Assembly (NCBI GenBank): GCA_002389665.1
Contig: DGNO01000001.1
Location: 335,564 to 399,563, forward strand
Direction: 5' to 3'
Length of the DNA: 64,000 bases
Source of the DNA: Rhodobiaceae bacterium UBA4490
GTDB taxonomy: Bacteria > Pseudomonadota > Alphaproteobacteria > Parvibaculales > Parvibaculaceae
The notes beneath the pieces are model-generated. The model was given only the letters and a program-made list of their open reading frames with translations, was not told the origin of the DNA and made no database searches. Positions 20,835 to 30,941 of the stretch are shown here, one piece after another. The translations under genes were made by a program, and so were the position numbers. Position 1 is the stretch's first letter; each line of letters starts with the position of its first letter.

Positions 20835-20932
20835 CATAATTTCTTTATGCAAATCAAACTTTTAATGCCTAACTTTTAAGGTATTCGTGCGTTCATATGA
20901 GCATGAGCACGCCTTGAAAGGGAGGCCCCCCA

Positions 20933-22060
20933 ATGTCTGCCAAACGTGCGGCGCCGAAAGCCAAAAGCGCGTCCCGGAAATCTGCCTCGAAGAAAACCGC
21001 CGCCAAAAAAACGGCAGCCAAGAAGAGCCCGGCGCGCAAACGCGCGGGCGGCGCAAGCGCGGGCAGCGGAAAACCCGAGGTGCCTGAGTTTACGCCCGAG
21101 CAGGAGATGAAGGCCTTCGAGGACATGCTGCTCATTCGCCGGTTCGAGGAAAAGGCCGGGCAGATGTACGGCATGGGCCTCATCGGCGGCTTCTGCCATC
21201 TTTATATCGGCCAGGAAGCCGTGGTGGTGGGCATGCAAATGGCCATCGAGGAAGGCGACCAGGTGATCACCGGTTACCGCGACCATGGGCACATGCTGGC
21301 CTGCGGCATGGACCCGAAAGGCGTCATGGCGGAGCTGACGGGGCGTGAGGGCGGCTTTTCCAAGGGCAAAGGCGGCTCCATGCACATGTTTTCCGTGGAA
21401 AAGAAGTTCTATGGCGGCCACGGCATTGTCGGCGCGCAGGTGCCGCTCGGCACCGGGCTCGCCTTCGCCAACCGCTATGAAGAGAACGGGCGCGTCACGC
21501 TTTGCTATTTCGGGGACGGGGCGGCGAACCAGGGTCAGGTTTATGAAAGCTTCAACATGGCCGAGCTTTGGCAGTTGCCAGTCATCTACATCATCGAGAA
21601 CAATCAATACGCGATGGGCACATCCGTAAAGCGCGCCTCCGCGCAGACGGATCTCTCAAAGCGCGGGATTAGCTTCAACATTCCCGGCGAGCAGGTGGAC
21701 GGCATGGATGTGCGTGCCGTGAAGGAAGCAGGCGAGCGCGCTGCCGAATGGTGCCGCGCCGGCAAGGGCCCTTACATTCTGGAGATGATGACCTATCGCT
21801 ACCGTGGGCACTCCATGTCGGACCCGGCGAAATACCGGGCCAAGGAAGAAGTGAACAAGATGCGCGAAGAGCATGACGCGATCGAGCAGGTGCGCGCGCG
21901 GCTTCTGAAAGGCAAACATGCAAGCGAGGACGATCTGAAAGCCATCGACAAGAAGGTGCGCGGCATCATCTCCGAAGCGGCGAATTTCGCCCAGGAAAGC
22001 CCGGAGCCCGATGCCAAGGAGCTTTGGACCGATGTGCTCAGCGATGGGGAGGCCGCTTAA
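20933..22060 (+). CDS. pdhA: Pyruvate dehydrogenase E1 alpha subunit
   Basis: Thiamine-diphosphate-dependent decarboxylase subunit of the pyruvate dehydrogenase complex, feeding acetyl-CoA to the TCA cycle. The ThDP/Mg motif runs from GDG (residues 194-196) to NN (223-224). YRYRGHSMSDPAKYR is the conserved loop containing the Ser phosphorylated in mitochondrial homologues. The first 45 or so residues are an unusual Lys/Ala-rich, histone-H1-like tail with repeated AAKK units; GGGAGG 7 bases before the ATG shows that this start is genuine. The stop is directly adjacent to the pdhB ATG, so translation is coupled. Confidence 0.97.
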   Translation: MSAKRAAPKAKSASRKSASKKTAAKKTAAKKSPARKRAGGASAGSGKPEVPEFTPEQEMKAFEDMLLIRRFEEKAGQMYGMGLIGGFCHLYIGQEAVVVGMQMAIEEGDQVITGYRDHGHMLACGMDPKGVMAELTGREGGFSKGKGGSMHMFSVEKKFYGGHGIVGAQVPLGTGLAFANRYEENGRVTLCYFGDGAANQGQVYESFNMAELWQLPVIYIIENNQYAMGTSVKRASAQTDLSKRGISFNIPGEQVDGMDVRAVKEAGERAAEWCRAGKGPYILEMMTYRYRGHSMSDPAKYRAKEEVNKMREEHDAIEQVRARLLKGKHASEDDLKAIDKKVRGIISEAANFAQESPEPDAKELWTDVLSDGEAA

Positions 22061-23461
22061 ATGCCGCAGAACATAACCATGCCGGCGCTCTCGCCCACGA
22101 TGGAAGAAGGCACGCTGGCCAAATGGCTGGTGAAGAAAGGCGACAAGGTCGCGCCCGGCGATGTGATCGCCGAGATCGAAACCGACAAGGCGACGATGGA
22201 GCTGGAAGCGGTCGATGAAGGCACGATCGGTAAGATCCTCATCGAGGAAGGCACGGAGAACGTGCCGGTGAACGATGTAATCGCGCTGCTTCTGGAAGAG
22301 GGCGAAGACGAAAGCGATCTCGATAAGGCTGAGACAAAAGCCGAAATGCCCGCCCCGAAAAAAGCTAAAAAGCAGGATGAGGCCGAAAGCGATGAAGAAG
22401 GGGATGAGGACGAGGAAGACGGCGGCAAACCGGAAGTAAAAATCGAGATTAAGGAACCTGACGTGCCGGAAGGCACGAAGATGAAGGAAACGACGGTGCG
22501 CGAGGCCCTGCGCGACGCAATGGCCGAGGAAATGCGCGCCGATGAACGCGTCTTCGTGATGGGCGAGGAAGTGGCTGAATATCAGGGCGCTTACAAAGTC
22601 ACGCAAGGCCTTCTCGATGAATTCGGCGCCAAACGCGTGGTCGATACACCGATCACGGAACATGGCTTTGCCGGGCTCGGCATTGGCGCGGCCATGAGCG
22701 GGTTGCGCCCCATCGTCGAATTCATGACCTTCAACTTCGCCATGCAGGCGATGGACCAGATCATCAATTCCGCCGCCAAGACACGCTACATGTCCGGCGG
22801 GCAGATGAGCTGCCCCATGGTTTTCCGCGGGCCGAACGGGCCTGCCTCGCGCGTGGCCGCCCAGCACAGCCAGGATTATTCGGCCTGGTATGCGCATATT
22901 CCGGGGCTCAAAGTCGTCGCGCCTTATTCGGCGGCGGATGCTAAAGGCCTGATGAAAGCGGCGATCCGCGATCCCAATCCCGTCATCTTCCTTGAAAACG
23001 AAATCCTTTATGGCCGCTCTTTCGACGTGCCGGAGATGGATGATTGGGTCGTGCCCATCGGCAAATCGAAAGTCATGAAAGAGGGGAGCGACGTAACGCT
23101 CGTCTCTTTCAGCCGCGGCATCGATTATTGCCTGGAGGCGATGAAGGAGCTGGAAGAGCAGGGCATCTCCGCCGAACTGATCGACCTGCGCACGCTGCGC
23201 CCGCTCGATCTTGAGCCCGTCATTCAATCGGTGAAAAAGACGAACCGCGTGGTGACGGTGGAAGAGACCTGGCCCGTCTGCGGCATGGGCGCGGAAATCG
23301 CCGCGCAGATCATGGAACAGGCGTTCGATTATCTCGACGCGCCGGTTGCCCGCGTTAGCGCCAAGGACGTGCCGCTGCCTTATGCCGCCAATCTTGAAAA
23401 GCTGGCGCTGCCCAGCGCCAAGGATGTGGTGAAGGCGGTGAAAGCCGTCTGCTACCTTTAA
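22061..23461 (+). CDS. pdhB: Pyruvate dehydrogenase E1 beta subunit with N-terminal lipoyl domain
   Basis: The 466-aa protein is longer than plain E1 beta (about 330 aa) because residues 1-78 form a lipoyl domain, with the lipoylated Lys43 in [12 protein letters not shown] charged Glu/Asp/Lys linker (about 80-135) follows, then the E1 beta core beginning at [14 protein letters not shown]. The core contains the catalytic Glu region [20 protein letters not shown] and the transketolase C-terminal domain. A lipoyl-E1 beta fusion is characteristic of alphaproteobacterial complexes. The domain is nearly identical to that of PdhC, suggesting duplication. Genes are contiguous with pdhA and pdhC. Confidence 0.97.
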   Translation: MPQNITMPALSPTMEEGTLAKWLVKKGDKVAPGDVIAEIETDKATMELEAVDEGTIGKILIEEGTENVPVNDVIALLLEEGEDESDLDKAETKAEMPAPKKAKKQDEAESDEEGDEDEEDGGKPEVKIEIKEPDVPEGTKMKETTVREALRDAMAEEMRADERVFVMGEEVAEYQGAYKVTQGLLDEFGAKRVVDTPITEHGFAGLGIGAAMSGLRPIVEFMTFNFAMQAMDQIINSAAKTRYMSGGQMSCPMVFRGPNGPASRVAAQHSQDYSAWYAHIPGLKVVAPYSAADAKGLMKAAIRDPNPVIFLENEILYGRSFDVPEMDDWVVPIGKSKVMKEGSDVTLVSFSRGIDYCLEAMKELEEQGISAELIDLRTLRPLDLEPVIQSVKKTNRVVTVEETWPVCGMGAEIAAQIMEQAFDYLDAPVARVSAKDVPLPYAANLEKLALPSAKDVVKAVKAVCYL

Positions 23462-23472
23462 AGGAGGGAGCC

Positions 23473-24777
<1,305 letters not shown>

Positions 24778-24784
24778 GGGCGCC

Positions 24785-26182
24785 ATGGCAGAACAATCTT
24801 TCGACGTGGTGATCATCGGCTCCGGTCCCGGCGGCTATATCGCGGCGGTGCGGGCGTCTCAGCTCGGCCTTAAGACGGCCATTGTGGAACGGGACAAGCT
24901 CGGCGGCATTTGCCTCAATTGGGGCTGTATTCCGACCAAGGCACTGCTCCGCTCCGCCGAAGTCTATATGCTGATGGAGAAGGCCGAGGAGTTTGGCCTT
25001 TCGGCGGAGAAGATCGGCTTTGATGGCAAGAAGATTGTCGAGCGCAGCCGCAAGGTCGCGGACAAGCTTTCAAACGGCATCCAGTTTCTAATGAAGAAGA
25101 ATAAGGTGAGCGTCATCGACGGCACGGCAAAGCTCGCCGGCAAAGGCCTCGTCGAAGTCGAAAAAGACGGTAAAACCGAAAAGATCAAAGCCAAGAATAT
25201 TATCCTTGCCACCGGCGCCCGCGCGCGGGAGCTGAAAGGCATGGAAGCGGACGGCGAGCTGATCTGGACCTATAAACACGCCATGACGCCCAAAGAGATG
25301 CCGAAATCTCTGCTGGTGATCGGCTCCGGCGCTATCGGCATGGAGTTCGCGAGCTTCTATCGCAGCTTCGGCGCGGATGTGACGGTGGTGGAAGTGCTGG
25401 ACCGCATCTTGCCTGTTGAAGACGAAGAAATTTCCAAACAAGCCGAACGCGCTTTCAAAAAGCGCGGCATCAAGATCATTACCGGCGGGCAAGTGCAGAA
25501 GCTCGACAAGGGCAAAAACAATGTCACCGCTCATGTGAAGACAAAGAAGGGCACGGAAGAAATCACCGTAGACCGCGTCATCAGCGCCGTCGGAATCACC
25601 GGTAATGTGGAAAATCTCGGCCTCGAGGATATGGGCATCAAGATCGAGAAAGGCCATGTGATGGTGGACAAATGGTGCGAGACGGCGGCCCAAGGCATCT
25701 ATGCCATTGGCGATCTCGTTGGCGCGCCCTGGCTCGCGCATAAAGCCAGCCATGAAGGTGTGCTCGCGGCAGAGCGCATTGCGGGCGTGAAGGACGCGCA
25801 CCCTCTCGACGTGACCAAAGTACCAGGCTGCACCTATTCTCATCCGCAAGTGGCAAGCGTCGGCCTGACGGAAGCGAAAGCCAAGGAAGCGGGCTATAAG
25901 GTCAAGGTCGGCCGCGCGCCTTTCCAAGCAAACGGTAAAGCCATTGCGCTCGGTGAGACGGACGGCTTCATAAAGACCGTTTTCGACGAAAAAACCGGGG
26001 AGCTTCTGGGTGCACACATGATCGGCCCGGAAGTCACCGAGCTCATTCAGGGCTATGTGGTAGCCCGCCAGCTCGAGACGACGGAAGCCGATTTGATGGC
26101 GGCTATTTTCCCGCACCCGACTTTGAGCGAACATATGCACGAATCGGTGCTGGACGCTTTCGGCCGGCCGCTCAATTTCTGA
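24785..26182 (+). CDS. lpdA: Dihydrolipoamide dehydrogenase (E3)
   Basis: FAD enzyme that reoxidises dihydrolipoamide with NAD+. Landmarks: FAD motif VVIIGSGPGGYIAA, redox disulfide Cys43/Cys48 in GGICLNWGCIPTKALL, NAD motif LLVIGSGAIGMEFASFY, second FAD motif IYAIGDLVGAPWLAHKASHEG, and the C-terminal catalytic HPTLSEHMHESVLDAF. Length 465 aa is normal. It completes the pdhA-B-C-lpd operon. Having an E3 dedicated to this operon does not exclude other copies serving the 2-oxoglutarate complex elsewhere. Confidence 0.97.
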   Translation: MAEQSFDVVIIGSGPGGYIAAVRASQLGLKTAIVERDKLGGICLNWGCIPTKALLRSAEVYMLMEKAEEFGLSAEKIGFDGKKIVERSRKVADKLSNGIQFLMKKNKVSVIDGTAKLAGKGLVEVEKDGKTEKIKAKNIILATGARARELKGMEADGELIWTYKHAMTPKEMPKSLLVIGSGAIGMEFASFYRSFGADVTVVEVLDRILPVEDEEISKQAERAFKKRGIKIITGGQVQKLDKGKNNVTAHVKTKKGTEEITVDRVISAVGITGNVENLGLEDMGIKIEKGHVMVDKWCETAAQGIYAIGDLVGAPWLAHKASHEGVLAAERIAGVKDAHPLDVTKVPGCTYSHPQVASVGLTEAKAKEAGYKVKVGRAPFQANGKAIALGETDGFIKTVFDEKTGELLGAHMIGPEVTELIQGYVVARQLETTEADLMAAIFPHPTLSEHMHESVLDAFGRPLNF

Positions 26183-26192
26183 TGGGACTTCC

Positions 26193-26933
26193 ATGCTCGA
26201 TCTTCTTACCGATCCTCAGGCCTGGGCAAGCCTTCTCACGCTCACCGTGCTTGAAGTGGTGCTCGGCATCGACAATCTGATTTTTCTGTCGATCCTCGCC
26301 GCCCGCGCGCCGGAACATCAGCGCGAGAAAATCAGAAAGATCGGTCTGGCCGGCGCGCTGCTGATGCGCCTTGCGCTGCTCTTTTCCATTGCCTGGATGG
26401 CGAGCCTGACCACCGTGCTCTTCGAAGTCTTCGATCTCGGTATTTCCTGGCGGGACATCGTGCTTTTCGGCGGCGGGCTCTTTCTCCTCGCCAAAGGCAC
26501 GACGGAAATTCATCACATGCTTGAAGGGGCGGATGAAGGCCCGAAAGCGAAAGCTGGTACGACCATGGTTGCGGCCATCGTGCAGATCATGCTGCTCGAT
26601 GTGGTCTTCTCGCTCGATAGCGTGATCACCGCCGTGGGTATCGCCGAGCATCTGGAGATCATGGTGCTCGCCATCGTGATTGCCATGGCGGTTATGCTCT
26701 TTGCGGCCAAACCCGTGGGCGATTTCGTGCTGGCGCATCCGACGGTGAAGATGCTGGCGCTCGCCTTCCTGCTGCTTGTCGGCGCCTCGCTGATGGCGGA
26801 CGGCCTGCATTTCCATATTCCCCGCGGTTATATCTACGCGGCGATTGCCTTCTCCATCACGGTGGAAAGCCTCAATCTTTGGATGGCGGCCCGGCGTAAA
26901 CGGCGTTTGGCCGCAGAGGGAAATAAGGCATGA
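26193..26933 (+). CDS. TerC family integral membrane protein
   Basis: A 246-aa protein with about seven hydrophobic segments and the TerC signatures TVLEVVLGIDNLIFLSIL near the N-terminus and MLLDVVFSLDSVITAVGI in the middle. Both hold the conserved Asp residues (GIDN and SLDS) thought to lie in the membrane metal path. TerC relatives are implicated in manganese or other metal export alongside the Sec machinery; older annotation ties them to tellurium resistance. It starts 10 bp after lpd, and its stop overlaps the following sulfatase start in an ATGA. Its exact substrate here is unknown. Confidence 0.9.
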   Translation: MLDLLTDPQAWASLLTLTVLEVVLGIDNLIFLSILAARAPEHQREKIRKIGLAGALLMRLALLFSIAWMASLTTVLFEVFDLGISWRDIVLFGGGLFLLAKGTTEIHHMLEGADEGPKAKAGTTMVAAIVQIMLLDVVFSLDSVITAVGIAEHLEIMVLAIVIAMAVMLFAAKPVGDFVLAHPTVKMLALAFLLLVGASLMADGLHFHIPRGYIYAAIAFSITVESLNLWMAARRKRRLAAEGNKA

Positions 26934-28447
26934 GCATCGCGCCCAAAAATGTCGTGATGGTGCTGCTCGACAGTTTGAACCGGCACATGCTCGGCTGTTA
27001 TGGCGGCGACGAGTTTAAAACGCCGAATATCGACCGGCTTGCGGCCCGGGCACAGTGTTTCACCAATCATTACACGGGCTCGCTGCCCTGCATGCCCGCG
27101 CGGCACGACATTCTTTGCGGCACCTGGGATTTTCTCTGGAAACCCTGGGGCTCCATCGAGTTATGGGAAGACGCCATTACCTACCGGCTGCGGGAGGCCG
27201 GTGTGACCTCGCAGCTGATTTCCGATCACCCGCATCTTTTTGAAACGGGCGGCGAGAATTATCACGTCGATTTCAGCGCCTGGGATTATCAGCGCGGTCA
27301 TGAAGGCGACCCGTGGAAAACGGTAGGCGATCCCAGCTGGGCCGGCGCGCCGGACTTCATGCGCAAGCATCCGATGCCCTATGACAATTCGCGCGGCTGG
27401 TTCCGCGGCGAAGAGGATTTTCCCGGCCCGCGCACCATGGCCGCCGCTGCCCGCTGGTTGAAAGAAAACGCAGGCCGTCACGAGCGCTTCTTCCTTTTTG
27501 TGGACGAGTTCGACCCGCATGAACCGTTCGATACGCCCGAACCTTACGCCTCCATGTACGACCCGGACTGGGAAGGCCCGCATCTGATCTGGCCGCCTTA
27601 CGTGGAAGGGGGCGTCTCTAAAGGGGTGATCGACGAACGTCAGGCCAGGCAGCTGCGCGCGTCCTATGGCGGTAAGCTGACCATGATCGACCACTGGCTC
27701 GGCAAGGTAATAGCGGCAGTGGAAGAGCAGGGGCTGTGGGAGGACACGCTTTTTGTCCTCTGCACCGACCATGGGCATTATCTTGGTGAGCGGGATATCT
27801 GGGGCAAGCCGGGCGTGCCGATCTATCAAACGCTCGGCCATATTCCGCTCTTGATAGCGGGAGCGGGGATTGAGGCGGGCACCTGCGATGCGTTGACGAC
27901 GAGTGTCGATCTCTTTGCGACACTTGCGGAGATATTCGGTGTCGAAGAAAAGCTGCGTCAGCCGAGCCATGGGCACTCGCTCTTGCCGCTGCTGGAGGGA
28001 ACAAGCGGCAAGGTGCGCGATTGGCTGCTGACCGGCGTTTGGGGCCGGGAAGTGCATCTCATCGACGGCAGCCACAAATATGCCCGTGCGCCGGAAGGGG
28101 AAAACGCCCCGCTCTGCATGATGTCGAACCGCTGGTCCACCATGCCGACGCATTTCCTGACCCGCGAGCAGGAAATGCCGCTGCCGGACGAGCGGGCGGT
28201 GCTCGGCCGGATGCCCGGCAGCACGGTGCCGGTGCTGCGCCAGGTCTGGGAGGCGCAAGATCACATTCCTTATTGGGCCTATGCGAAATTCAAAGGAAAT
28301 TTCCTATATGATCTGAAGAGCGACCCCGCCGAGAAAGAAAATCTGGCGGGCGGCGCGAAAGAACGTGAGATCGCGGAAAAGCTGCGAATGGCCCTTCAGT
28401 CCATCGAAGCGCCGCAAGAGCAGTTTATCCGGCTTGGGCTGCAATAA
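26930..28447 (+). CDS. Sulfatase (alkaline phosphatase superfamily)
   Basis: A 505-aa hydrolase with the sulfatase signature SLPCMPARHDIL: Cys54 in CxPxR is the residue converted to formylglycine. Metal-site elements are LLDSLNR near residue 13 and LCTDHGHYLGERD around 280. The C-terminal YDLKSDPAEKENLA is typical of arylsulfatases. There is no signal peptide, so it appears cytoplasmic, which is less common for scavenging sulfatases and suggests a small internal sulfate or phosphonate ester. Its ATG overlaps the TerC stop by 4 bases. No formylglycine-generating enzyme gene is visible in the window; the substrate is unknown. Confidence 0.87.
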   Translation: MSIAPKNVVMVLLDSLNRHMLGCYGGDEFKTPNIDRLAARAQCFTNHYTGSLPCMPARHDILCGTWDFLWKPWGSIELWEDAITYRLREAGVTSQLISDHPHLFETGGENYHVDFSAWDYQRGHEGDPWKTVGDPSWAGAPDFMRKHPMPYDNSRGWFRGEEDFPGPRTMAAAARWLKENAGRHERFFLFVDEFDPHEPFDTPEPYASMYDPDWEGPHLIWPPYVEGGVSKGVIDERQARQLRASYGGKLTMIDHWLGKVIAAVEEQGLWEDTLFVLCTDHGHYLGERDIWGKPGVPIYQTLGHIPLLIAGAGIEAGTCDALTTSVDLFATLAEIFGVEEKLRQPSHGHSLLPLLEGTSGKVRDWLLTGVWGREVHLIDGSHKYARAPEGENAPLCMMSNRWSTMPTHFLTREQEMPLPDERAVLGRMPGSTVPVLRQVWEAQDHIPYWAYAKFKGNFLYDLKSDPAEKENLAGGAKEREIAEKLRMALQSIEAPQEQFIRLGLQ

Positions 28448-28513
28448 GCGGGCGGCTCTTGCCAAAAGCAGGGGCGCGGCTTATCCCTCGCCCCTAAGAG
28501 AGGTCCCTGAGAA

Positions 28514-29497
28514 ATGGCTCCCGAGGAGACCAGAATGGTAACGGTACTCGACACGGTTAAAGGCGAACGGCCCCGGCACCCGGAAAAGGCGAACCGGCCG
28601 GATACGCCCGTGCTGCGCAAACCGAAATGGATCCGCGTCAAGGCGCCGGGCTCGCCCGTCTATACCGAAACCAAGAAGATCGTCCGCGAGCATGGCCTTG
28701 TGACCGTGTGCGAGGAAGCGGGCTGCCCGAATATCGGCGAATGCTGGTCGAAGAAACACGCCACCATGATGATCATGGGCGAAGCCTGCACCCGCGCCTG
28801 CGCTTTTTGCAATGTGGCGACGGGTCTGCCGAAACCGCTCGACCCTGAAGAACCGGAGAATGTCGCCCGCGCGGTTGAGAAGCTCGGCCTGAAACATGTC
28901 GTGATCACGTCCGTTGACAGGGATGATCTTGCCGATGGCGGCGCGCAGCATTTCGTCGATGTGATCGGCGCGATCCGCGCCCGCGCGCCCGGCACAACGA
29001 TCGAAATTCTCACCCCTGACTTCCTGCGCAAGGAAGGGGCGATCGAAAAAGTTGCCGAGGCAAAGCCGGATGTTTTCAATCACAATCTGGAAACCGTACC
29101 GCGGCTTTATCCGTCCATCCGCCCCGGCGCACGCTATTTCCATTCGCTGCGCCTCTTGCAACGGGTAAAGGAAGTCGATCCCACGATCTTCACGAAGTCG
29201 GGGCTCATGGCAGGGCTTGGTGAAAGCCGCGAGGAAATTCTGCAGGTCATGGACGACATGCGCTCGGCGGATATCGACTTTCTGACCATCGGCCAGTATT
29301 TGCAGCCGACGCGCAAGCATGCTGCCGTCGACCGCTTCGTGACGCCGGAAGAATTTGCTTCTTATGAGCGGATCGCGCGCACGAAAGGCTTCCTGCTTGT
29401 CTCCTCAAGCCCGCTCACGCGTTCTTCCTATCATGCGGATGAGGATTTCGTCCGCCTGCGCGAAGCGCGGGAAGCCTCGCTCAGCAAACAGCGCTGA
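28514..29497 (+). CDS. lipA: Lipoyl synthase
   Basis: Radical-SAM enzyme inserting two sulfurs into octanoyl chains on lipoyl domains, such as those of PdhB and PdhC encoded just upstream. The auxiliary cluster ligands are Cys66, Cys71 and Cys77 ([12 protein letters not shown]) and the SAM cluster ligands are Cys92, Cys96 and Cys99 (CTRACAFC). The terminal [15 protein letters not shown] contains the RSSY motif. Two starts are possible: 28514 (MAPEETR) and 28535 (MVTVLDTV), the second having the stronger GAGGAG ribosome site. The neighbourhood, pyruvate dehydrogenase then lipA, makes functional sense. Confidence 0.97.
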   Translation: MAPEETRMVTVLDTVKGERPRHPEKANRPDTPVLRKPKWIRVKAPGSPVYTETKKIVREHGLVTVCEEAGCPNIGECWSKKHATMMIMGEACTRACAFCNVATGLPKPLDPEEPENVARAVEKLGLKHVVITSVDRDDLADGGAQHFVDVIGAIRARAPGTTIEILTPDFLRKEGAIEKVAEAKPDVFNHNLETVPRLYPSIRPGARYFHSLRLLQRVKEVDPTIFTKSGLMAGLGESREEILQVMDDMRSADIDFLTIGQYLQPTRKHAAVDRFVTPEEFASYERIARTKGFLLVSSSPLTRSSYHADEDFVRLREAREASLSKQR

Positions 29498-29502
29498 TTT
29501 CC

Positions 29503-29958
29503 ATGCCGTCCCATAAAGAAACGCGTCACGTTCCCTTTTCCGCCAGCGACATGTTCGCGCTGGTCGCTGCAGTGGAAAAATACCCCGAGTTCTTGCCCTG
29601 GTGCCAGGGCGCGCGGGTGCGCTCGCGCGAGATCGCTGGGGACAAGGAAATTCTCCTCGCCGATCTGCTTATCGCTTACAAAATGTTCCGTGAACGGTTT
29701 ACGAGCCGGGTGACGGCGGACAAGGCGGCGATGACGGTGGATGCCGATTACGTCAAAGGCCCGTTCCATCACCTCGACAATCATTGGCATTTCGAGCCTG
29801 CGGAGAACGGCTGCTTCGTTCATTTCTCGGTGGATTTCGAATTCAAGAGCCGCACGCTCGAAGCACTGATCGCCGGTGTTTTCGCCAAGGCCGTGGACCG
29901 CATGGTGGAAGCCTTTATCGAGCGGGCCTATGTGCTCTACGGCGAGACGGCGAATTAG
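29503..29958 (+). CDS. COQ10/RatA-like START domain protein
   Basis: A 151-aa single-domain polyketide-cyclase/START protein. It matches the COQ10/ubiquinone-binding family: VPFSASDMFALVAAVEKYPEFLPWCQGARV at the start, KGPFHHLDNHWHFEP in the middle, VHFSVDFEFKSRTLEALIAGVF later. In mitochondria COQ10 is a ubiquinone chaperone for respiration; in gammaproteobacteria the relative RatA was proposed to bind 50S subunits. In alphaproteobacteria the lipA-coq10 linkage is common and favours the quinone role. It starts 5 bp after lipA, so it is cotranscribed. It converges on pncC with a 9-bp gap. Confidence 0.88.
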   Translation: MPSHKETRHVPFSASDMFALVAAVEKYPEFLPWCQGARVRSREIAGDKEILLADLLIAYKMFRERFTSRVTADKAAMTVDADYVKGPFHHLDNHWHFEPAENGCFVHFSVDFEFKSRTLEALIAGVFAKAVDRMVEAFIERAYVLYGETAN

Positions 29959-29967
29959 ATAATCCGC

Positions 29968-30468
29968 TCAGTCCGCCCCAAGCTGGCGGCGCACGAGATG
30001 AAGCGCTGCTTCCAGCGTTGCCATGCGCACTTCCCCGCGCCCGATATCTCCGAAGCGGTGCATCTCATGCATCATGTTCTGCCCCCGCCGCGCGCAGGCA
30101 ATATGCACAAGGCCGATGGGTTTCATCGGTGTGCCGCCGCCTGGCCCTGCAATGCCCGTCACGGAGACGGCGATATCGGCTTTGGAATGGTTGAGCGCGC
30201 CTTCGGCCATGGCGCGGGCGACGGGCTCGCTCACCGCGCCGAAATCGGCCAGCATGTCACCGGGCACGCCCAGAAGATCGCGCTTGGCATCGTTGGAATA
30301 GGTAACGAAGCCGCGCTCGACGACGGAGGAAGACCCGGCAATTTCCGTCAGGAGGCCGGCGATCAATCCGCCGGTGCAGGATTCCGCCGTCGCCAGCATG
30401 AGTTTCCGCTCCCCGCAATCGGCCAGCACCAGTTCGGCCAGATGAATATGTTTGGGCAGAAAAACCAT
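29968..30468 (-). CDS. pncC: CinA C-terminal domain protein, nicotinamide-nucleotide amidohydrolase
   Basis: A 166-aa protein equal to the stand-alone CinA C-terminal domain, which deamidates nicotinamide mononucleotide to nicotinate mononucleotide for NAD recycling. Family motifs are TAESCTGGLIAGLLTEIAGSS with the catalytic Ser/Cys region, GFVTYSNDAKRDLLGV, and SVTGIAGPGGGTPMKPIGLVHIA. It lies 11 bp downstream of pgpA, third in the ispDF-pgpA-pncC operon, a frequent alphaproteobacterial arrangement. Confidence 0.93.
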   Translation of the reverse strand: MVFLPKHIHLAELVLADCGERKLMLATAESCTGGLIAGLLTEIAGSSSVVERGFVTYSNDAKRDLLGVPGDMLADFGAVSEPVARAMAEGALNHSKADIAVSVTGIAGPGGGTPMKPIGLVHIACARRGQNMMHEMHRFGDIGRGEVRMATLEAALHLVRRQLGAD

Positions 30469-30479
30469 GTCGTGCTCGC

Positions 30480-30941
30480 TTAGAACAGAAAATGAGTGGC
30501 CAGGGCCATGGCGGCCATGCCGTAAAGCCCGGCGAGAATGTCATCCATCATGATGCCGGTGCCCCCGTCAAGGGTGCGGTCCGCCCAGCTGACGGGCCAG
30601 GGCTTTAAAATGTCGAAGAACCGGAAAAGCGCGAAAGCGGCAAGCCAGCCAAGCGGGGTAAGCGGCGCAAGCGCCAGCACCATCCATTGACCCGCCACTT
30701 CATCGATGACGACGGCGCCGGGGTCTTCCGCGCCGATTTCTTTTGAATAGATGCCGCTCGCCCAAATACCGATGGGAAGAAGCAGCGCCGCGGCACCAAG
30801 CAGAAGGAGCGGGGACAGCCCGAGCCAATAGACAGGCAGCGCGAATAGCAGCGCGGCGATAGAGCCCATCGTGCCCGGCGCGATTGGGGAAAGACCGGCG
30901 CCGAACCAGGTAGCCAGCAGGAAGGCGGCTTGCTTTCTCAT
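30480..30941 (-). CDS. pgpA: Phosphatidylglycerophosphatase A
   Basis: Inner-membrane enzyme removing the phosphate from phosphatidylglycerophosphate to make phosphatidylglycerol. The 153-aa protein has about four membrane segments. It shows the PgpA hallmarks GAGLSPIAPGTMGS near residue 14, DEVAGQWM (acidic residues of the active site), FRFFDILKPWPVSWADR, and GGTGIMMDDILAGLYG. Its ATG overlaps the ispDF stop by 4 bases, so translation is coupled. Confidence 0.94.
   Translation of the reverse strand: MRKQAAFLLATWFGAGLSPIAPGTMGSIAALLFALPVYWLGLSPLLLLGAAALLLPIGIWASGIYSKEIGAEDPGAVVIDEVAGQWMVLALAPLTPLGWLAAFALFRFFDILKPWPVSWADRTLDGGTGIMMDDILAGLYGMAAMALATHFLF

Noticed and set aside
21656..23227. A 523-codon minus-strand frame over pdhA-pdhB
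   Set aside because: Both strand-sense proteins have complete conserved domains, and the antisense translation is rich in His/Arg/Gln with no known family. It is a codon-bias artefact.
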